NCBI GenBank assembly: GCA_029876055.1
Contig: CM056876.1
Coordinates: 1,860,001 to 1,924,000, forward strand
Length of the DNA: 64,000 bases
Direction of reading: 5' to 3'
Origin: Madurella fahalii
Taxonomy: Eukaryota; Ascomycota; Sordariomycetes; Sordariales
Under the pieces are notes generated by a model, which searched no databases, was not told the DNA's origin, and saw only the letters and a program-made list of their open reading frames with translations. Position 1 is the first letter of the stretch; the number at the start of each line of letters is the position of its first letter. The position numbers were made by a program, and so were the translations under genes. This document shows positions 11,297 to 23,470 of the stretch, in pieces.

Positions 11297-13430
11297 TCAT
11301 TTCGGCTCCTCCCCCCTCTCCCTCACCTCCTCATCCGACCTCACCCTCCTCAGCACCAACCTCTCCCCCCTCCCAAACAAGCCCAAGCACAACGGCACCG
11401 GCACAGCCACCAACGCCACGACCGCCATAAATATCAGCGCGTTCCTCATATCCCCGGGGGGGTCCCCGCCCTCGCCCGCCTTCAACGCGCCGCAGACGAT
11501 GATGAACACGCCGCCCAAGGCCTGGCCGCCGCTCCACGCCAGCGTCGACGTCACGGCCGGGCTGATGGGGTGGGTCAGCTCGACGAGGTACTCGACGACG
11601 ACGGGGAGGAGGGAGAAGGAGGCGGCGCCGAGCACCGCCATGACCGCGTAGGGGCCCGCCACGCCCCCGGAGGGGTTGGTGGGCGGCATGAAGATGAAGA
11701 CGAGGTAGCAGAGGCCGATGAGGGGGACCGCGAGGCGGATGGCGACGAGGTAGGCCTTGGTGCGGTCGATCAGCGGGGAGGTGACGGCCGAGGCGACGAG
11801 GCCGACGACGATGAGGAGGGCGCCGGCTATGCCGGCTTGCTCTTCGTTGTAGCCGTGGGGAAGCATGATTTCTGGATGAACGGGTTATGTTAGCCGCGTG
11901 TTTCCTTTTTTTTTTCATTCATTCTGTTCGTCTTCTTTGGAAGAGGGCTTCCGAGAGGTTTCATTGCGGGACGGGGATAGAGATGCTCGTGAGCAAAAAG
12001 GGGGCCAAGACAAGACGGCTAGAAAAAGGGGAGTTCATGTGTTAGTCATTGGGATGGAACGTACGGTTGAGGAGGGAGGAGATGGCGTTGAAGAGGGCGA
12101 CGTAGATTGAAAACGGCACAAAGAGCAGCCAGAACTCGAGCTGGTTGAAGAGGACCTTGGCTGAGGCGCGCAGGCTCATCTTGGGGGTTTCGCCTGAGGG
12201 AGCTGCTGGGGTCGGAGGGGCGGCGGGGATGAAGAAGGACGGTATGGCGCATACCGAAGACTAGAAATAGTCGTTAGGATGCCGGAGCTAAGCTTATCTC
12301 GTGGGATAATTTCTGCTACTCACAATGATGGAGACGTAAAGCACCATGCTGGACATATCGCTCGGCTGGGTAACCCAGAACGGGACAATCAGTTGGCCCA
12401 GAGCTGCGCCGAGCGGGTTTGCCAGACTGGTCAGTGCCGTAGCAGCAATACGGCCCCGGTTCGTGAACCAGAGGTCTGAGTAACGGGTGGGAGCTGCAAG
12501 CACGAAAGGTTGGGCCAGACCGATGAGGATCTGCCCAAACATCACGACACCGAACAAACCCCCCGAGCTCGAGTGTGAGCCGGCAAAACGGATCCAGTTC
12601 CCGGCCAGGATGAGGGAGGCAGATACGATGATGGACGGCTTCGGGCCCAAGTGCAGGACGTAGATGACCACGGGGGTGATAAACGTAAAGGCGAATAGGA
12701 AAGCTGTGCTTAGCCAGTTGATAGTGGTCTCGTCGGTGTTGAAGTACCGCGCTGCGTGGCTGGCGACCGGCGAAAAGGTGAGCCACTGTTGGTTCGTGGC
12801 GGATCAGTAGGGCATGATACCGGCTGGCCGTTTCCCGTCCAGCGCTTCAGAGCGGAACTCTGCGCGACAGGATGCAGATGTGGCGGGAGTGGCCCCAACC
12901 GCCACCAAACAACTGCGCGGCAGAGGAGAAGAGGATGATGGGGAAAATCCACTTACATCCCAACTGACCATGATATTCAGCAGTGTCAATTGCAGCAATC
13001 CGAACCACCGCCGCTTATACACCTTGTACTCGGCCGCGGCCGGCACCGCCGTACTGCCACCGTTGGCATCTGCAGCCTCCGACGCCGAGCCAAGCGGTGC
13101 ATGCGGCGAAAGCCCCGCACCCGTCTGCCGCGTCTGCGTCGGGAGCTCATTCATCTCAATCGGTCCTATGTCGTCCGAAGTGCCGCGCTTGATTACCATA
13201 GTGGTGTCGCCGATGCCGTTGTCGCTACCACTGCCGCCACTTCTCGTCGTTTTCTTGTCATCCTCGCCGCCCTCTTCCCCCCTAAGCTCCTGCCATGGAT
13301 GAGCCCGTCCCTGCATCTTGTGGCCAACTTTGTCCTTGTTGCCTCTGTCGTCACCGATGCCCGAGTCGCGTGCACTTTCGTCTTGACTGGCGCTACGCGT
13401 TTCTGTTCCGGCCTTTTCGCCGTGGGCCAT
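11297..13430 (-). CDS. MFS transporter, FLVCR-like family
   Basis: Polytopic membrane transporter, 568 residues, four exons: 13430-12957, 12785-12324, 12260-12065 and 11871-11297 (introns 171, 63 and 193 nt). Joins restore family motifs: SWD|WLTFSPVA in the first membrane helix and LLN|QIMLPHGY before helix 7. The N-terminal 130 residues are hydrophilic, rich in Asp, Glu, Gly and Lys, and cytosolic by prediction; then come about 12 hydrophobic segments. The RRWFGLLQLTLLN start of helix 1 and INWLSTAFLFAF match the feline leukaemia virus subgroup C receptor-related class, whose animal members carry choline, ethanolamine or haem; the fungal substrate is unknown. The start at 13430 has a near-perfect context (ACCATGG); an in-frame ATG lies 48 bases upstream. 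Convergent with ERG27. Confidence 0.85.
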
Positions 13431-15172
13431 GGTCAAGCTTTTCAAGCCGGCCTCCGTTGTCGACGCGCGAAGTTGCACAGCATGGGTCTAGGGGTCGGTC
13501 TGCAGGATCGCGGCGCGCTGCGGCTGATTGCGCGGTCCTCTCCAAGTTTGCGGCTTTCCTGTTTGAATCCTCCGTCAGATTGACTCCTATTGCCTCTCCT
13601 ACGGATTTGGATTTGGATTTGTAGAATACACAATATAGACGAAACAAAGCAGATCCAGCAAGATTCGCATGCTTGTACGAAGTATAGCGCTAGAATAACC
13701 CATGATCACTTTAGTCTTTCGTGGCGCATCCCCTCTTCCCGAGATCTTGGCAACAACGCTCGCCCGGACTGGGACTGGGGTCCGTCCCCGCATGTGAATG
13801 GTAGGGAAGCCGGCCAGGGGTCAAATGACAGTGGATTAGAGATGATCCATCAACGTCCTTTTAGAAGCCGTACAAGAGCGAGGTATTGCCAGCCGCCGCG
13901 ACTGGGCTTTGGTGTACACCAAACAGGATCAAAGCCACGGGGGACGGCCACTGAGCTCAAGGCAAGCTTTTGGCCAGCTTCATATCAAGCTCAACGCTGC
14001 CGGGAAACAATGCTCCCGTCCCTTGCAAGTTTCATCTCTTACCTTATCATCCCCAGTCTGGCAGGTGCACGTGCAGCTTTACTTGAACTGGCGAGGTGTT
14101 TAGTCCCTGGCATGTACCATACAGGTACATGTGTAAGGCATGAATATGTGCTGCTGACCCAGAAAACCAAAACCACCAAAGCAGTCAGCGTCTTACCCCA
14201 ACCGCCGCCCCCAAGTCCATACAAATCTTTTCCCCACTCCACTCAATGCTAAGGTAGTGATTAATTGAGTCTGACAAAGGAGATTGAATCCCTCACGAGC
14301 CTCGTGTAATACGATACGACCTGGCCGTGGGGGTCAGTCATCTTCTCCATCTTCCCACAGCCAATGACCAAAAGGAACAAATAATAATTGGGACTGTCAT
14401 CACCACCTACGGTAGTACCTATATATACCTACCGAGCCGAGCCGCAATCTGGGTCATCCTTGGTCCCCATGTTAGGTGCATACGTACCTAATCCTGAACG
14501 GTGACGGCGGATGGGAAAAAAAAAAAAAATAAAAAAAAAATAAGAAACGAAAAGGGAGTGGCAGACATGAAAACCTAGGTGACAACCTTGCTTACGCCGC
14601 GCCTGCATCCTCATGCATGCCAGTCGCCCATCATGCATGATGGAAGAGGGGCAAGATGGCCCATTGCAATGTGAGATGTGAGATCGGGCTCCATGGCAGC
14701 CTCTGAGTACCTCGCATGCACCAACGGCGGCGAAGGGCGCGCGGAGATCGCGGATGGAAGGGAAAATAAAATGCGAGCTAGTCATAGCATCAAACGTCTA
14801 ATATCCTTCTTTCACAGCGTGTAGTATAATAGTGACCAGATGAGAGGGCAGGTAGTGATACAACAGATCCGGCCCGCCCCCGCCCCCAGCCGAATCAAAT
14901 ATACAGAGTGTCTCTCCCCCACCGTCCTGTATTTTAGCCCGCCTGGCGATGCAGCCCCTTGCCCCTCGACCCTCGCACTCACAGACGAGAAAAGCCAGCT
15001 AACTCCCTTAATTCGTCTATGGGAACATCCTCCTCTTCTATAGAAGCCATATATGCGCTTGCCTGTTGTCAATGAGAAAACGCTTCAACCTTATCCTGGG
15101 AGAAGCTGACTGCCGGCTGCCGACCGAAAGACAGGGCCCATCGCGGGGGGGGGGGGAGCGATTTGATTGGTT
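13431..15172. other. Intergenic, transporter promoter and QCR6 3' side
   Basis: 1.7 kb with no supported gene. It holds a short GGATTT tandem (about 13601-13620), an adenine-rich run (14516-14541), and a TATATA stretch near 14420. Open frames are short and low in coding character. Confidence 0.55.
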
Positions 15173-16098
15173 TTATTTGAGGACGGACCAGAGCTTGGGC
15201 GCTGCGCACTGGGAGGCGCAGTGGGCAAGGTGGAAAACTGTTTGCAGAGTCAGTGCTTAACCGGCGAGGAAGAGATGCTGAAATACGTACATTCTTCAAC
15301 GCAGTCCTCGTTGGTCTTGCCTTCGGACTGGGCATTGGTGACGCGCTCGACGCATTCGTCAAAGTGATGCTTGGCAGGTGCGCATTGCTTGGACTCCTTG
15401 CACTCTGTATATCAAAACCACTCCGGCGTCAGCATGTATCTTGGCATGTGCAGCAGCGAAACATGTGCATCAAATCGATCGGCCAGTGCTAGCCCCCCTC
15501 TTCGCGGGCTAGGATAAAGGGCGACGAAGCAACGCATAAGAACCTCGTCCTCCTCGGCAATAGCGTTATGACTCGGGGCTAGAAAGGCGGCGGCAATGGT
15601 AACAAAGCGATATCGGTAAACCCACCTTCCTCAAACTTCTCCTTGGGGTCGACAATCTCCTCCTCCTCCTCCTCTTCTTCCTCTTCTTCCTCTTCCTCCT
15701 CAGCGGCAGCCTCCTCTTCGGCAGCGAGCTCTTCGGAGGTAGCGGACGCCTCCTTCTCCGTGTCGGCTTCTTCCTTGGTGGTCTCGGCGGTCACCTCCTC
15801 GGTCTGTAGAAAATCATCCGCGTGTCAGTAAAACTTGCTGTCCGAGCCCTTTCCGGCCAACGCACGGCCACAACAATGGAGCAACGCCTCGCCGATTTGA
15901 TGAGGACCCAGAAACGGCGGGCAGATAGCAAGAAACTCTCGGAAACCTTTCCCAGGGCCAGCACCTGCCAGCAGAAGACGGAGAGCGGGAATAATCCAAA
16001 GTGACGCATACCGATTCCTTGGCTGGGGCCTCAGCATCAGCCGTCGACCAAGGCGTGGCGGCCTCGACGAGGTCGGTTATCGTGTCCCAGAAGCCCAT
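15173..16098 (-). CDS. QCR6: Cytochrome bc1 complex subunit 6 (hinge protein)
   Basis: Acidic hinge subunit of mitochondrial complex III, which assists the docking of cytochrome c on cytochrome c1 at the intermembrane side. Four exons: 16098-16012, 15803-15626, 15404-15291 and 15237-15173 (introns 208, 221 and 53 nt), 147 residues. Joined protein: a short N-terminal part (MGFWDTITDLVEAATPW), a Glu-rich region with 15 consecutive Glu, then the conserved helical hairpin with cysteine pairs (ECKESKQCAPAKHHFDEC and CVEEFFHLAHCASQC) and the C-terminal APKLW end. Two of the joins (GAAG|AG and GAAT|TT) fall inside family motifs, which confirms them. Very short exons mean no single open frame shows the protein. 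Confident. Confidence 0.93.
15657..15701 (-). repeat. GAG/GAA microsatellite coding for 15 Glu in QCR6
   Basis: Trinucleotide run of CTC/CTT on the plus strand that encodes an uninterrupted 15-residue glutamate tract in the acidic region of QCR6. Acidic tracts are normal in this subunit; length may vary between strains. Confidence 0.85.
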
Positions 16099-16255
16099 TG
16101 TTGATCAGCCGGGGCGGCGAGCGGTGTCAATGGCAGAAAGGTTGGCGGGTGGCCTGAACGGGGTTTGCTCGAGCAGTCGACAATCGCGCGACGTTGGAGC
16201 TCTCGCAAAAATCGGGTAAGCGAAAACCGGCCGGGCTTCCAATTGCATCCTGTTG

Positions 16256-16260
16256 ATTGG
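16256..16260 (-). promoter_or_regulatory. CCAAT box upstream of QCR6
   Basis: CCAAT on the minus strand, 158 bases upstream of the QCR6 start. In yeast and filamentous fungi the CCAAT-binding HAP complex activates respiratory chain genes, so the site is plausible; a 5-base match alone is weak. Confidence 0.4.
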
Positions 16261-16301
16261 TCAGATTGTTTCGGGCCCGAGCTCCGGCTGATTCCGCTTG
16301 T

Positions 16302-16307
16302 CACGTG
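16302..16307. promoter_or_regulatory. CACGTG E-box upstream of QCR6
   Basis: Palindromic CACGTG about 205 bases upstream of the QCR6 start and 42 bases beyond the CCAAT box. Cbf1-type bHLH factors bind this hexamer and act at some respiratory genes in yeast; function here is inferred. Confidence 0.35.
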
Positions 16308-16973
16308 CCGCCGGATGTGAGAGTTAGTGGCTGAGCTTTTTTTAAAGTGGGAGCTGAGCTTAGCTGAGCTTGGGGTGGCACCAAACAACTACCGCGGCAT
16401 GATTGACTTTACAATCTGCGGCCGAGCAGCCATGCAGCTCTTCCACTGTCATCCACACGAATCGACGAGCCTGCGACATGGTCACAACATAATCAGGCAG
16501 ATTGAGGGATATTCTAAAACCAGCGTCTGACAGCTTACAATAACCAGCGGCAGATCCTTCACCGCAAGACCCAAAGTAGCCTCGTCCTCTGCATGGAATT
16601 GTGGTATACAGCCCCATAGAACCTTGACCCGAAATGTTTAACACAGACGCCAGCCAAAGATCAGTGTGAGCACCTTTTCTCTCCGCTCATAAAGCTATTT
16701 GAGAACGGCTCCCTAAAAATGAGAGCAAAAAACAATAAAATAAACAATAAAACGGCTTTGGCCACCCGAGATCCACCGAAATGATCCAAATACTGTACGA
16801 TGCAAAAACTCAGAATTAATATGGTATCAGGGATTGGCATAGCGCGGAGCGAAGCCTGCGAGTGAAATGGAGAAAACGAAGGGGGGGAAACAAGTCAACA
16901 ATGAACCGAAAAGCAGGGAAACAAGGTTATTAAACGACCGAGTCCACGCCAGCCTCAAAGCTTTGCTTGATGC

Positions 16974-18042
16974 TCAATGTCGCTCTGCTTCCTCCCGCAT
17001 GCGTTCTTCGTACCGCATCGTGATGGCCTGCGTCTGTGCTTCCACATAATCCGGCGGCGGCTCATCGGGAGCGGGCTGAGCCGGCTGGTTTGGTGTCTGG
17101 GAACCAGCCGGGACACTGCTGGAAGGACCGGATCCACCGGCCTCGTACGGCGGCGGGGGTTCGATGTTCTGGCTCGGCAGTACACCCAATTCTTGTGCAT
17201 GGTGCAGGCGTTCCTTGAGCCATTCAAACTTGGTCTGGAAGTCACTATGGCCACCATCCCTGAAGATAAACTTGACGTCTATCCTCGGAATGTGCATGGG
17301 AATACCACCCCCAGGAACAGGCCTTACAACGCCACCCCAGCTCCAGGGGCCAATCCAGGAGGAATGGACATGGGTGTCGCTAAAGTTCAATACGGGCGTG
17401 AAGAACGACTTGAAGTCCCCGCTTGGTCTGGCGGGGAGGTAGATCACCTGCAGTGCGGTAAGCTAGGGAACGACCCGCTCCGTCGGGGCCAAGGGCCCGA
17501 GAAGAAGCAATAAGGAAGGGAAGGCGGGGAGGGGGGGGGGGAGAGAGGGGAAGGGCGGTGAGCATACCCGCTCATTTGTGATGTAGGCGATGCCGTTGTC
17601 GCACTTGAGGGAAAACGGCTCGGCGACCTGAAGCTCACGCGGCGTCGAGATCTCGAGACTGACACGCGGCCGCGAAGTATGCAGAATCTTCTCGCCGGGG
17701 ATGGGCACAATCTCGCCGTCCCGGGTCAGCATGACCCAACTGTCCTCCTCGTTAGACTGAGAGTTCCGAATGAGCGTCCATGTGTGTTGCTCGGCCAGGA
17801 ACTGGTCGGCCATGATCTGACAGGTTCGGAGCAGACGGTGTGGGGTCCCGGGTGAGAGCAGGTGTCAGACAGGGGAGGCGGCCGATTTGCGCTGAGGGAG
17901 CAAGAGTGCATAGGAGAGACGTCATGGGGGAGGACGGGTCAAAGGTATGTAAAAGCGCAAGACACGACACGCAAGAGGTAGTGTCGGTAGCCGGGGATGG
18001 GAAACGGGGCCTGCCGACGAAATAGACTTACTTTATTGACAT
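16974..18042 (-). CDS. WBP2/UPF0664 family GRAM-domain protein
   Basis: Homologue of WW-domain-binding protein 2, a small GRAM-like protein that binds WW-domain partners through PY motifs. Three exons: an 11-nt first exon (18042-18032), 17739-17568, and 17447-16974, with introns of 292 and 120 nt; 218 residues. The tiny exon supplies MSI and part of Asn, giving MSINWVMLTRDGE, the family's N-terminus; the ATG at 17813 that a simple frame reading suggests lies inside intron 1 and would add an unrelated leader. The GRAM-like part runs to about residue 120 (GEKILHTS, ITNERVIYLPARP, RIDVKFIF). PY-type motifs follow: PPPPY at residues 158-162 and PPPDY at 191-195. Yeast and plant relatives are called stress-induced; the fungal role is unknown. 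Confidence 0.88.
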
Positions 18043-18410
18043 GTTGAGAGGAGGCGGGCTAGCCCGGCCGCAGGATGGCCCGCTGCACCGCAAGGCAGTT
18101 AGGTGGTGTATAGGTGTCCCACACACGTCAAAAAGGTCGAGAGGCCTTGCGATGGGGCTCCCGGCCTCGAGTCGCCGGATTCGTCGCTCGCTAGCACGCC
18201 GCAGGGTTCACACAGTAGCGGCACGAGGGTAACGACCAGTTCGTCCCGCACAAGTGCCGCCTGCAGGAAACGGCCGAGATCTGGGATTCCTGGGAGATAG
18301 TGTTTGTGGGCCGGATTTGCTGGAGGTGTTGGCAGCCTATGCTTTGCTTGCCCTCTGCGCCGGGATGCCTGGATCGTTGGCGTACCTTTCGGCGCGCCTC
18401 GGCAACCCGA

Positions 18411-18471
<61 letters not shown>
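18411..18471. repeat. CT/GA dinucleotide microsatellite
   Basis: About 60 bases of TC repeat: four units, one TT interruption, then 25 perfect units. It lies about 370 bases upstream of the WBP2-like start codon, purine-rich on the transcribed strand. Confidence 0.95.
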
Positions 18472-18473
<2 letters not shown>

Positions 18474-21074
18474 GGCTCGCTTCTCTTCGAAGCCACCCGA
18501 AGCCTGGCTATTGCTGACGCACCGGGGGGTGGCCGAAAGAGACGTACGGAAAACGGGCTGCCAGTGCAATCGACAAAAGTCAGATCCGCGTAGGAAGGGT
18601 AGGTAGGTAGTGGTCGGTAAGATCCAGGCGACCCCCGCGGATGAGCGTCAGGTCCCGGAAGCCTTTGATGGACGAGAACCGGGGACGGCGAGACACGCAG
18701 CGGAAGTTTCCCAGCTTTCGTGGTGGAGGGGTAAGAGCGGGCCAAGAGCCTGGCATGTGAGGTGTGAGGCGTGGCGTGGGCATGCCTGCTTGGGACCCCG
18801 CGCTAGCCCATGTGGGAGCCTGTGGGTACCACGACTTGCTGTGGTACGCCGCGCCGGGTCACCCATGCCAGGCAGGTACGCTAGACAGACACACTAGTGA
18901 CCAGTGGCCAGTGACCACTACGCGCAGATACCACACGGGAAGCCTCTCAACAAAACCCAACCGTAACGCAGACGGGGTGCAGTGACGAAGGGACGGGACG
19001 TTTTGGCTTTCATTCTCCGCGGCCCACGTTGAGATTTGGTGCCAATATTAGTTATTAATATCGCCCCGTTCCGCCATCCGAGTGCCCTTCAAATCTGCTC
19101 GCTTGTAGCGTCCGGTTGAGCGAGCGTTGGATGTTGTTTTGACACAGCATGCTCGCGGGAGAGGAAAAGAAAAGAAAATCAAAACAATAAAAATAATAAC
19201 AACCAAAAAGAAAACCCACACGACTGCCACGCCGCGTCAGAAACGAAGCTACACGCGAGCTGGTGCTGCACCAGGCCTGCAGGGCAGCTGCCAGTGAAGC
19301 GAAACATGGCAAAGCAGGCAAACGCAGGTAGGCCCGAACTGCTGCTTCCCCCTACTCATAACAAGGCCAGCAGGTTGCGCACGCATCCACCACCTCGGCC
19401 TTCTCTCACCGAAGTCTCGGATCCAAGTCCCCGCCGCCTTCCTGCTGTCGGACCAGCACCTCAGGTCTCCTATGCAGCCCGTACGTCCACTGCACCCAGC
19501 GGCAAACAGCCTGGTCGAACGGATTCTGAGAACGATGTGCAGTTGCGCCCCCCTGTCGCCTAGCGGCACACACCCCGTCAGCCTCTTGAGGCGCGCCGCG
19601 GGGCCCTCGCAATCCGGAATGATGGGGGTCGGCCTCGGCCCACAAAGACGCCCACGTCCAGGGCAGGCAGTTGGCCATCGATGCTCTGGTTACACTGCAC
19701 ATGGCATGTGCTCTCGGGCATCCGCATACACAGCAAGACACAGCAGGCGACGTTACCAAGGCAGTGCCGAACCCTGGCATTAGGGCCAGCCTACAAGTGA
19801 TGCTGGGTGAATCCATGGCTAGCCTGTCCCATCCAGCCGGCGCCCCTGTCTTCCCCTTTCTCTACCTCATGTCGTCGCCTATCAGCAGACGCCATTGCTC
19901 ACCGGGCTCCAGGGTGGCCCTAGGACGCTTTCCCGAAAGGTCCGGGCTTCTCCAGACCCACTCAACGCTCACCGCCCGATGCAATGGGGAGGACCAGGGG
20001 GTGAGCGCCGGCCGGGTGGGGCCTTCAGGACCGTTCCCGATCCCTCTCCGACCGCACTGTGGCACCTGCTCGTCGACGAGGAATGAGACGAGCTTCCCTG
20101 TTCCCTGGTGTCAATCGCTTGAGGACCAAACATGACGTCTTCGGGACCCGGATGAGCGCCGCCATCTCGTTCAAACCGTGGATTCACTCCCGGCGCCGCG
20201 GATGGTGCCGGTCAATGTCTACGTAACGCAGCCCTCCGATCCGGTCCACGACTCCTCCTCGGCCGCCAACCGCAACGAGAGGACGTTCCCAACAGCCGCA
20301 CCGCAGCAGCAGCAGGGGCATTGTCTCCTTACCGAGTCGCACCCCACACCCCCCCTCTTCCCCCCCCAGTCTGGTTCTCTGCACACTTGCATCCTTGTTG
20401 TGTTGGAAGAGTATGCACAACCACACTGTGGTTTGTCTATCGGTTCCGTCACGCCGCAAAATGTCATGGTAAAGTCAGAAAACCGTGTTTAGTTGGACAA
20501 ACCCGCTCCAAGGGGCGCGGGCGCCCCTGGCTGTGGTCCTCATGCCCGTCCCGGCGAGGCCGTGCGGTGACCCAGCCCGTCCCATCACATAGTCCTGGCC
20601 TAATGTCCACCGTCTCGGCTCCTCTAGTTTCGTCTGGTCTCTCGGATGTGTCTCGGATGGTCCAGTCTACATTTTCCGTCGTCTTCCAATGGCGTCGCGC
20701 AGCGCGACAGGCCCTTGATCCTAGCCACTTACCTGCTCCAGGCCCTTCAACAAGGCCAACCAACAGAACAACTGCATAACAAACCCCTTCCGCCGAGGTG
20801 CGCGGCTCGAGCATGTCCAGTGTCTGTTTCGAGCAATACAGCTCCTTTAGGGAGCTTTGAAGTATCCTGGCCTCCTTCCCTACTCTCCACCACGACGAAA
20901 GAGTCGGTCCCCTGCGGTTTGACCGCCGTCGACGACTCTTGATCTGAGGTCATATGCCGTCACCATCAATCAACCCATGAACAAGATGCGCTTGACGCAC
21001 CGGATGATTGGTATTCGGTATATGTGATAGTCCTTGGGATTACGCACCACTGATCTTCGGCCTGGCTGCCGGCT

Positions 21075-21127
21075 TCCTTGTTCTTTTTTTTTATTTTTAT
21101 TTTTATTTTATTTTATTTTTTTTTTGG
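21075..21127. repeat. T-rich low-complexity tract
   Basis: About 50 bases of T runs broken by single A residues (TTTTTA and TTTTA units). Low complexity in a gene-free region. Confidence 0.85.
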
Positions 21128-23470
21128 GAAGAAAAAGAAAGAAAAGAAACCCTTGCACCCGCCGGCGATGGTGATCCTCTATACGCAGAAGACCATTCTC
21201 TGCTCATCAGCCACTTTCTCTCACCGCGCTGACATTTACAGATTAATCGGGAAGCTGGCCGCTCTCTGTTTTCTTATGAAGATAGGGTTGGGAAGAGTTG
21301 TTGCGCCCTCCGGGCTTCGGATCCTCAACCACAGCGATCAGGCTCCCGCCACAAAGTCGTCTGGAAAACTTTTTAATATTGGAGAAGATCGGTTCGTCTT
21401 CGGGGTCAAGGGCGCTTCGGCCCCAAACGCAACCGCCCCTACGTGGCTGGTTGGTTTTCCCCCTCGCCAACCGCCACGAGCAGAGTGGACCGCTGGAGTA
21501 CTCGGATCAGTGGCCTATGTTGCATGTGCAGGGTTTTTGGGATGTGTCCTAAGATGCCTGCGGGGAAAGCACCTGAGGGAGGAGTCACCAGGCATCCCAC
21601 GAGCAAATCGCCGTGGCTCAGGACATCCTTCTCGCGATTACCGAGGATATGCGAACCAACCACCCATCAAATCTTGACAACGGCTGATCAGTCACACGGC
21701 CTCGGCAGACTACTTCCTACTTCCGCCCCTGATCGGGCACATACGCCAAGCTTCCCAGCTGTTCGACGTGTTTTGTTCTTCGGCCCCATTATCCGCGCCT
21801 GCCTGGATCTAACGGTATGGGCATCCTTATTGACGTACTGCCGACAGCCTATCGTACCGCACAGAGGAAAACTAAGGCAGCAAGGGTTGTTTAGGCCTGG
21901 ATGGTGACTTGTCACTCTCGGCTTCTGATTGATTGTAAGGAAAGTCGTGTCAAGCCCTCTTTGTGACCTTGCCTTTGCTGGCCGGGTTGTCGGTGTGATT
22001 GGGCGCGCCTCAGGAGGACAGCGCCATGGGGACATCCTACAGGAGCACGAGAACCTAAGAGTCGTCGATGTGCTGGTGGAACTGACTGCGCGGCGAGAAG
22101 TCGGTCTGAGGAATCCAGCCCAGCTCACCCCAGACCTAGCCAAAATCTTTCCCCGGCCTCCTTAGACTGAAAAATGTGGCGTCAGTCCCAGCCGTCCGGA
22201 GCCCATCAAACCGATCGCGGCTTCCGACCCAAGATGCCCGCTCTAAGCGCCAATGGGAACGGCAGGGAAGTACGTGTACCGTATCCCTTCAAATGACATA
22301 GCCACGTTGGAGGTCTGACAGCTCGGTACATACCCTGGCTGTCTGAGTCAGAAGGATGTCATGTGCTTGTATGAATCCCTCGGGTAGTACCGCAGGGAAG
22401 CTCACATCTCTGACATCTCTTGCAGCTCAGGTCGATGTCAAGGTTCCATGTTTCATTAAAGCGTGCAGTCATAACATAACTATCCTGGCTACAGGACAAA
22501 GCCATCTTTTCCCAGCGTCTGTCCCAGGGCGGATCCTTCTGTGAGTGTAACCAACCCGAAGGATATGACAAACAGAAACCCGCCTGCCTGGCTCTCTCCT
22601 CTCCTCCGCCGCTGCCGCCTTCTCCTCTTCCTCCTCCTCCCCACCCAACCTCTTCGTAACATTGTGTAAAAGGACAACAGATACCAGACCCAGAAGAAAC
22701 ACGGAATGCGACAAAAGAAACCCCCATAGAGAAAAGAAAAACCCCAATGTATCCTACCCCGCGGCCGCGGTGAATCATGTAAACTCTCTTTCCTGTCTTC
22801 CCCAGTCCTCGGTTTCATATAAGTGTCCTGTTTATCCATGTCCAAGCAAAACACACACAAACAAGATCACAAAAGACCGCCTAATCGCCACCACCAACAT
22901 AGACCTTCCGAAAAGCCAAGCCAGCCAACCGTTTGGTTTCACAAATCCAAGCGGCGAAAAATGGCTTTCGTCCGTGGAGCAGGCTTGTCCATTTGGGGAA
23001 AAAATGACCCTCTATGGCTGAAGGGAAAAAAAAAAAAAAAAAAAAAAGGAAGGAAATGTGTATCTTGCCCCGTACATGTGAAGTAGGATAGCGAATGAAG
23101 AGCTGATGGGAGAAAGGGAAAGGGAAAGAACGAGAGAAGGGGGGAGGAGAGAGGAGACGAGCTGACCAACCAAATCCCTTGCAAGCAGGGTAAACGACCA
23201 TACAGCTCGTTCGTCCGTTCGTTGGCCGGTATTTCTCTTATACCTTTTCTTTTTTCTCTTCGTTTCTCCCCCGTTCGACTTTTCCGTTCGCACCGCTGAA
23301 TGAAGGTGAGACAAGGGGACGCCACCCGCCACAGCCACAAACGGCTCTCTCAAAAACCGTTTCTATTTTGCTTTTTCTTCGCAAATAGCCGAATGGGAGA
23401 CAAATTGGGGGCCGCCCGTTTCATGTCTCGACCTTGTCTCCCCCCTCTCCCACCACTCCCCTCCCTTAAT

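Larger units (their letters stand above)
16099..16973. other. QCR6 promoter region and 3' side of the WBP2-like gene
   Basis: 875 bases without a gene. The 16.1-16.4 kb part is the likely QCR6 promoter (see the CCAAT and CACGTG entries). It also has a 10-base tandem around 16351-16370 (TGAGCT/TAGC). Toward 16.7 kb it becomes A-rich, probably the 3' untranslated region of the WBP2-like gene. Confidence 0.5.
18043..23470. other. Gene-free region of 5.4 kb
   Basis: Between the start of the WBP2-like gene and the stop of the GBD/FH3 gene, both minus strand. I find no frame with family similarity or convincing exon structure. It contains a long CT microsatellite (18411-18471), a T-rich run (21075-21127), an A run (23029-23047), and pyrimidine-rich stretches near 22590-22650 and 23430-23465. 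It may hold long promoters, untranslated regions or a non-coding transcript; nothing in the bases decides. Confidence 0.6.

Noticed and set aside
11261..11893. 210-aa plus-strand open frame
   Set aside because: Antisense shadow of the last exon of the FLVCR-like transporter; its product is Arg/Asp/Gly-rich with no fold pattern.
13590..14252. 220-aa plus-strand open frame
   Set aside because: No family pattern, poor codon bias, spans an evident promoter region; chance frame in GC-rich DNA.
21078..21677. 199-aa plus-strand open frame beginning in the T-rich tract
   Set aside because: The start is a Phe/Ile homopolymer from low-complexity DNA and the rest has no protein character.
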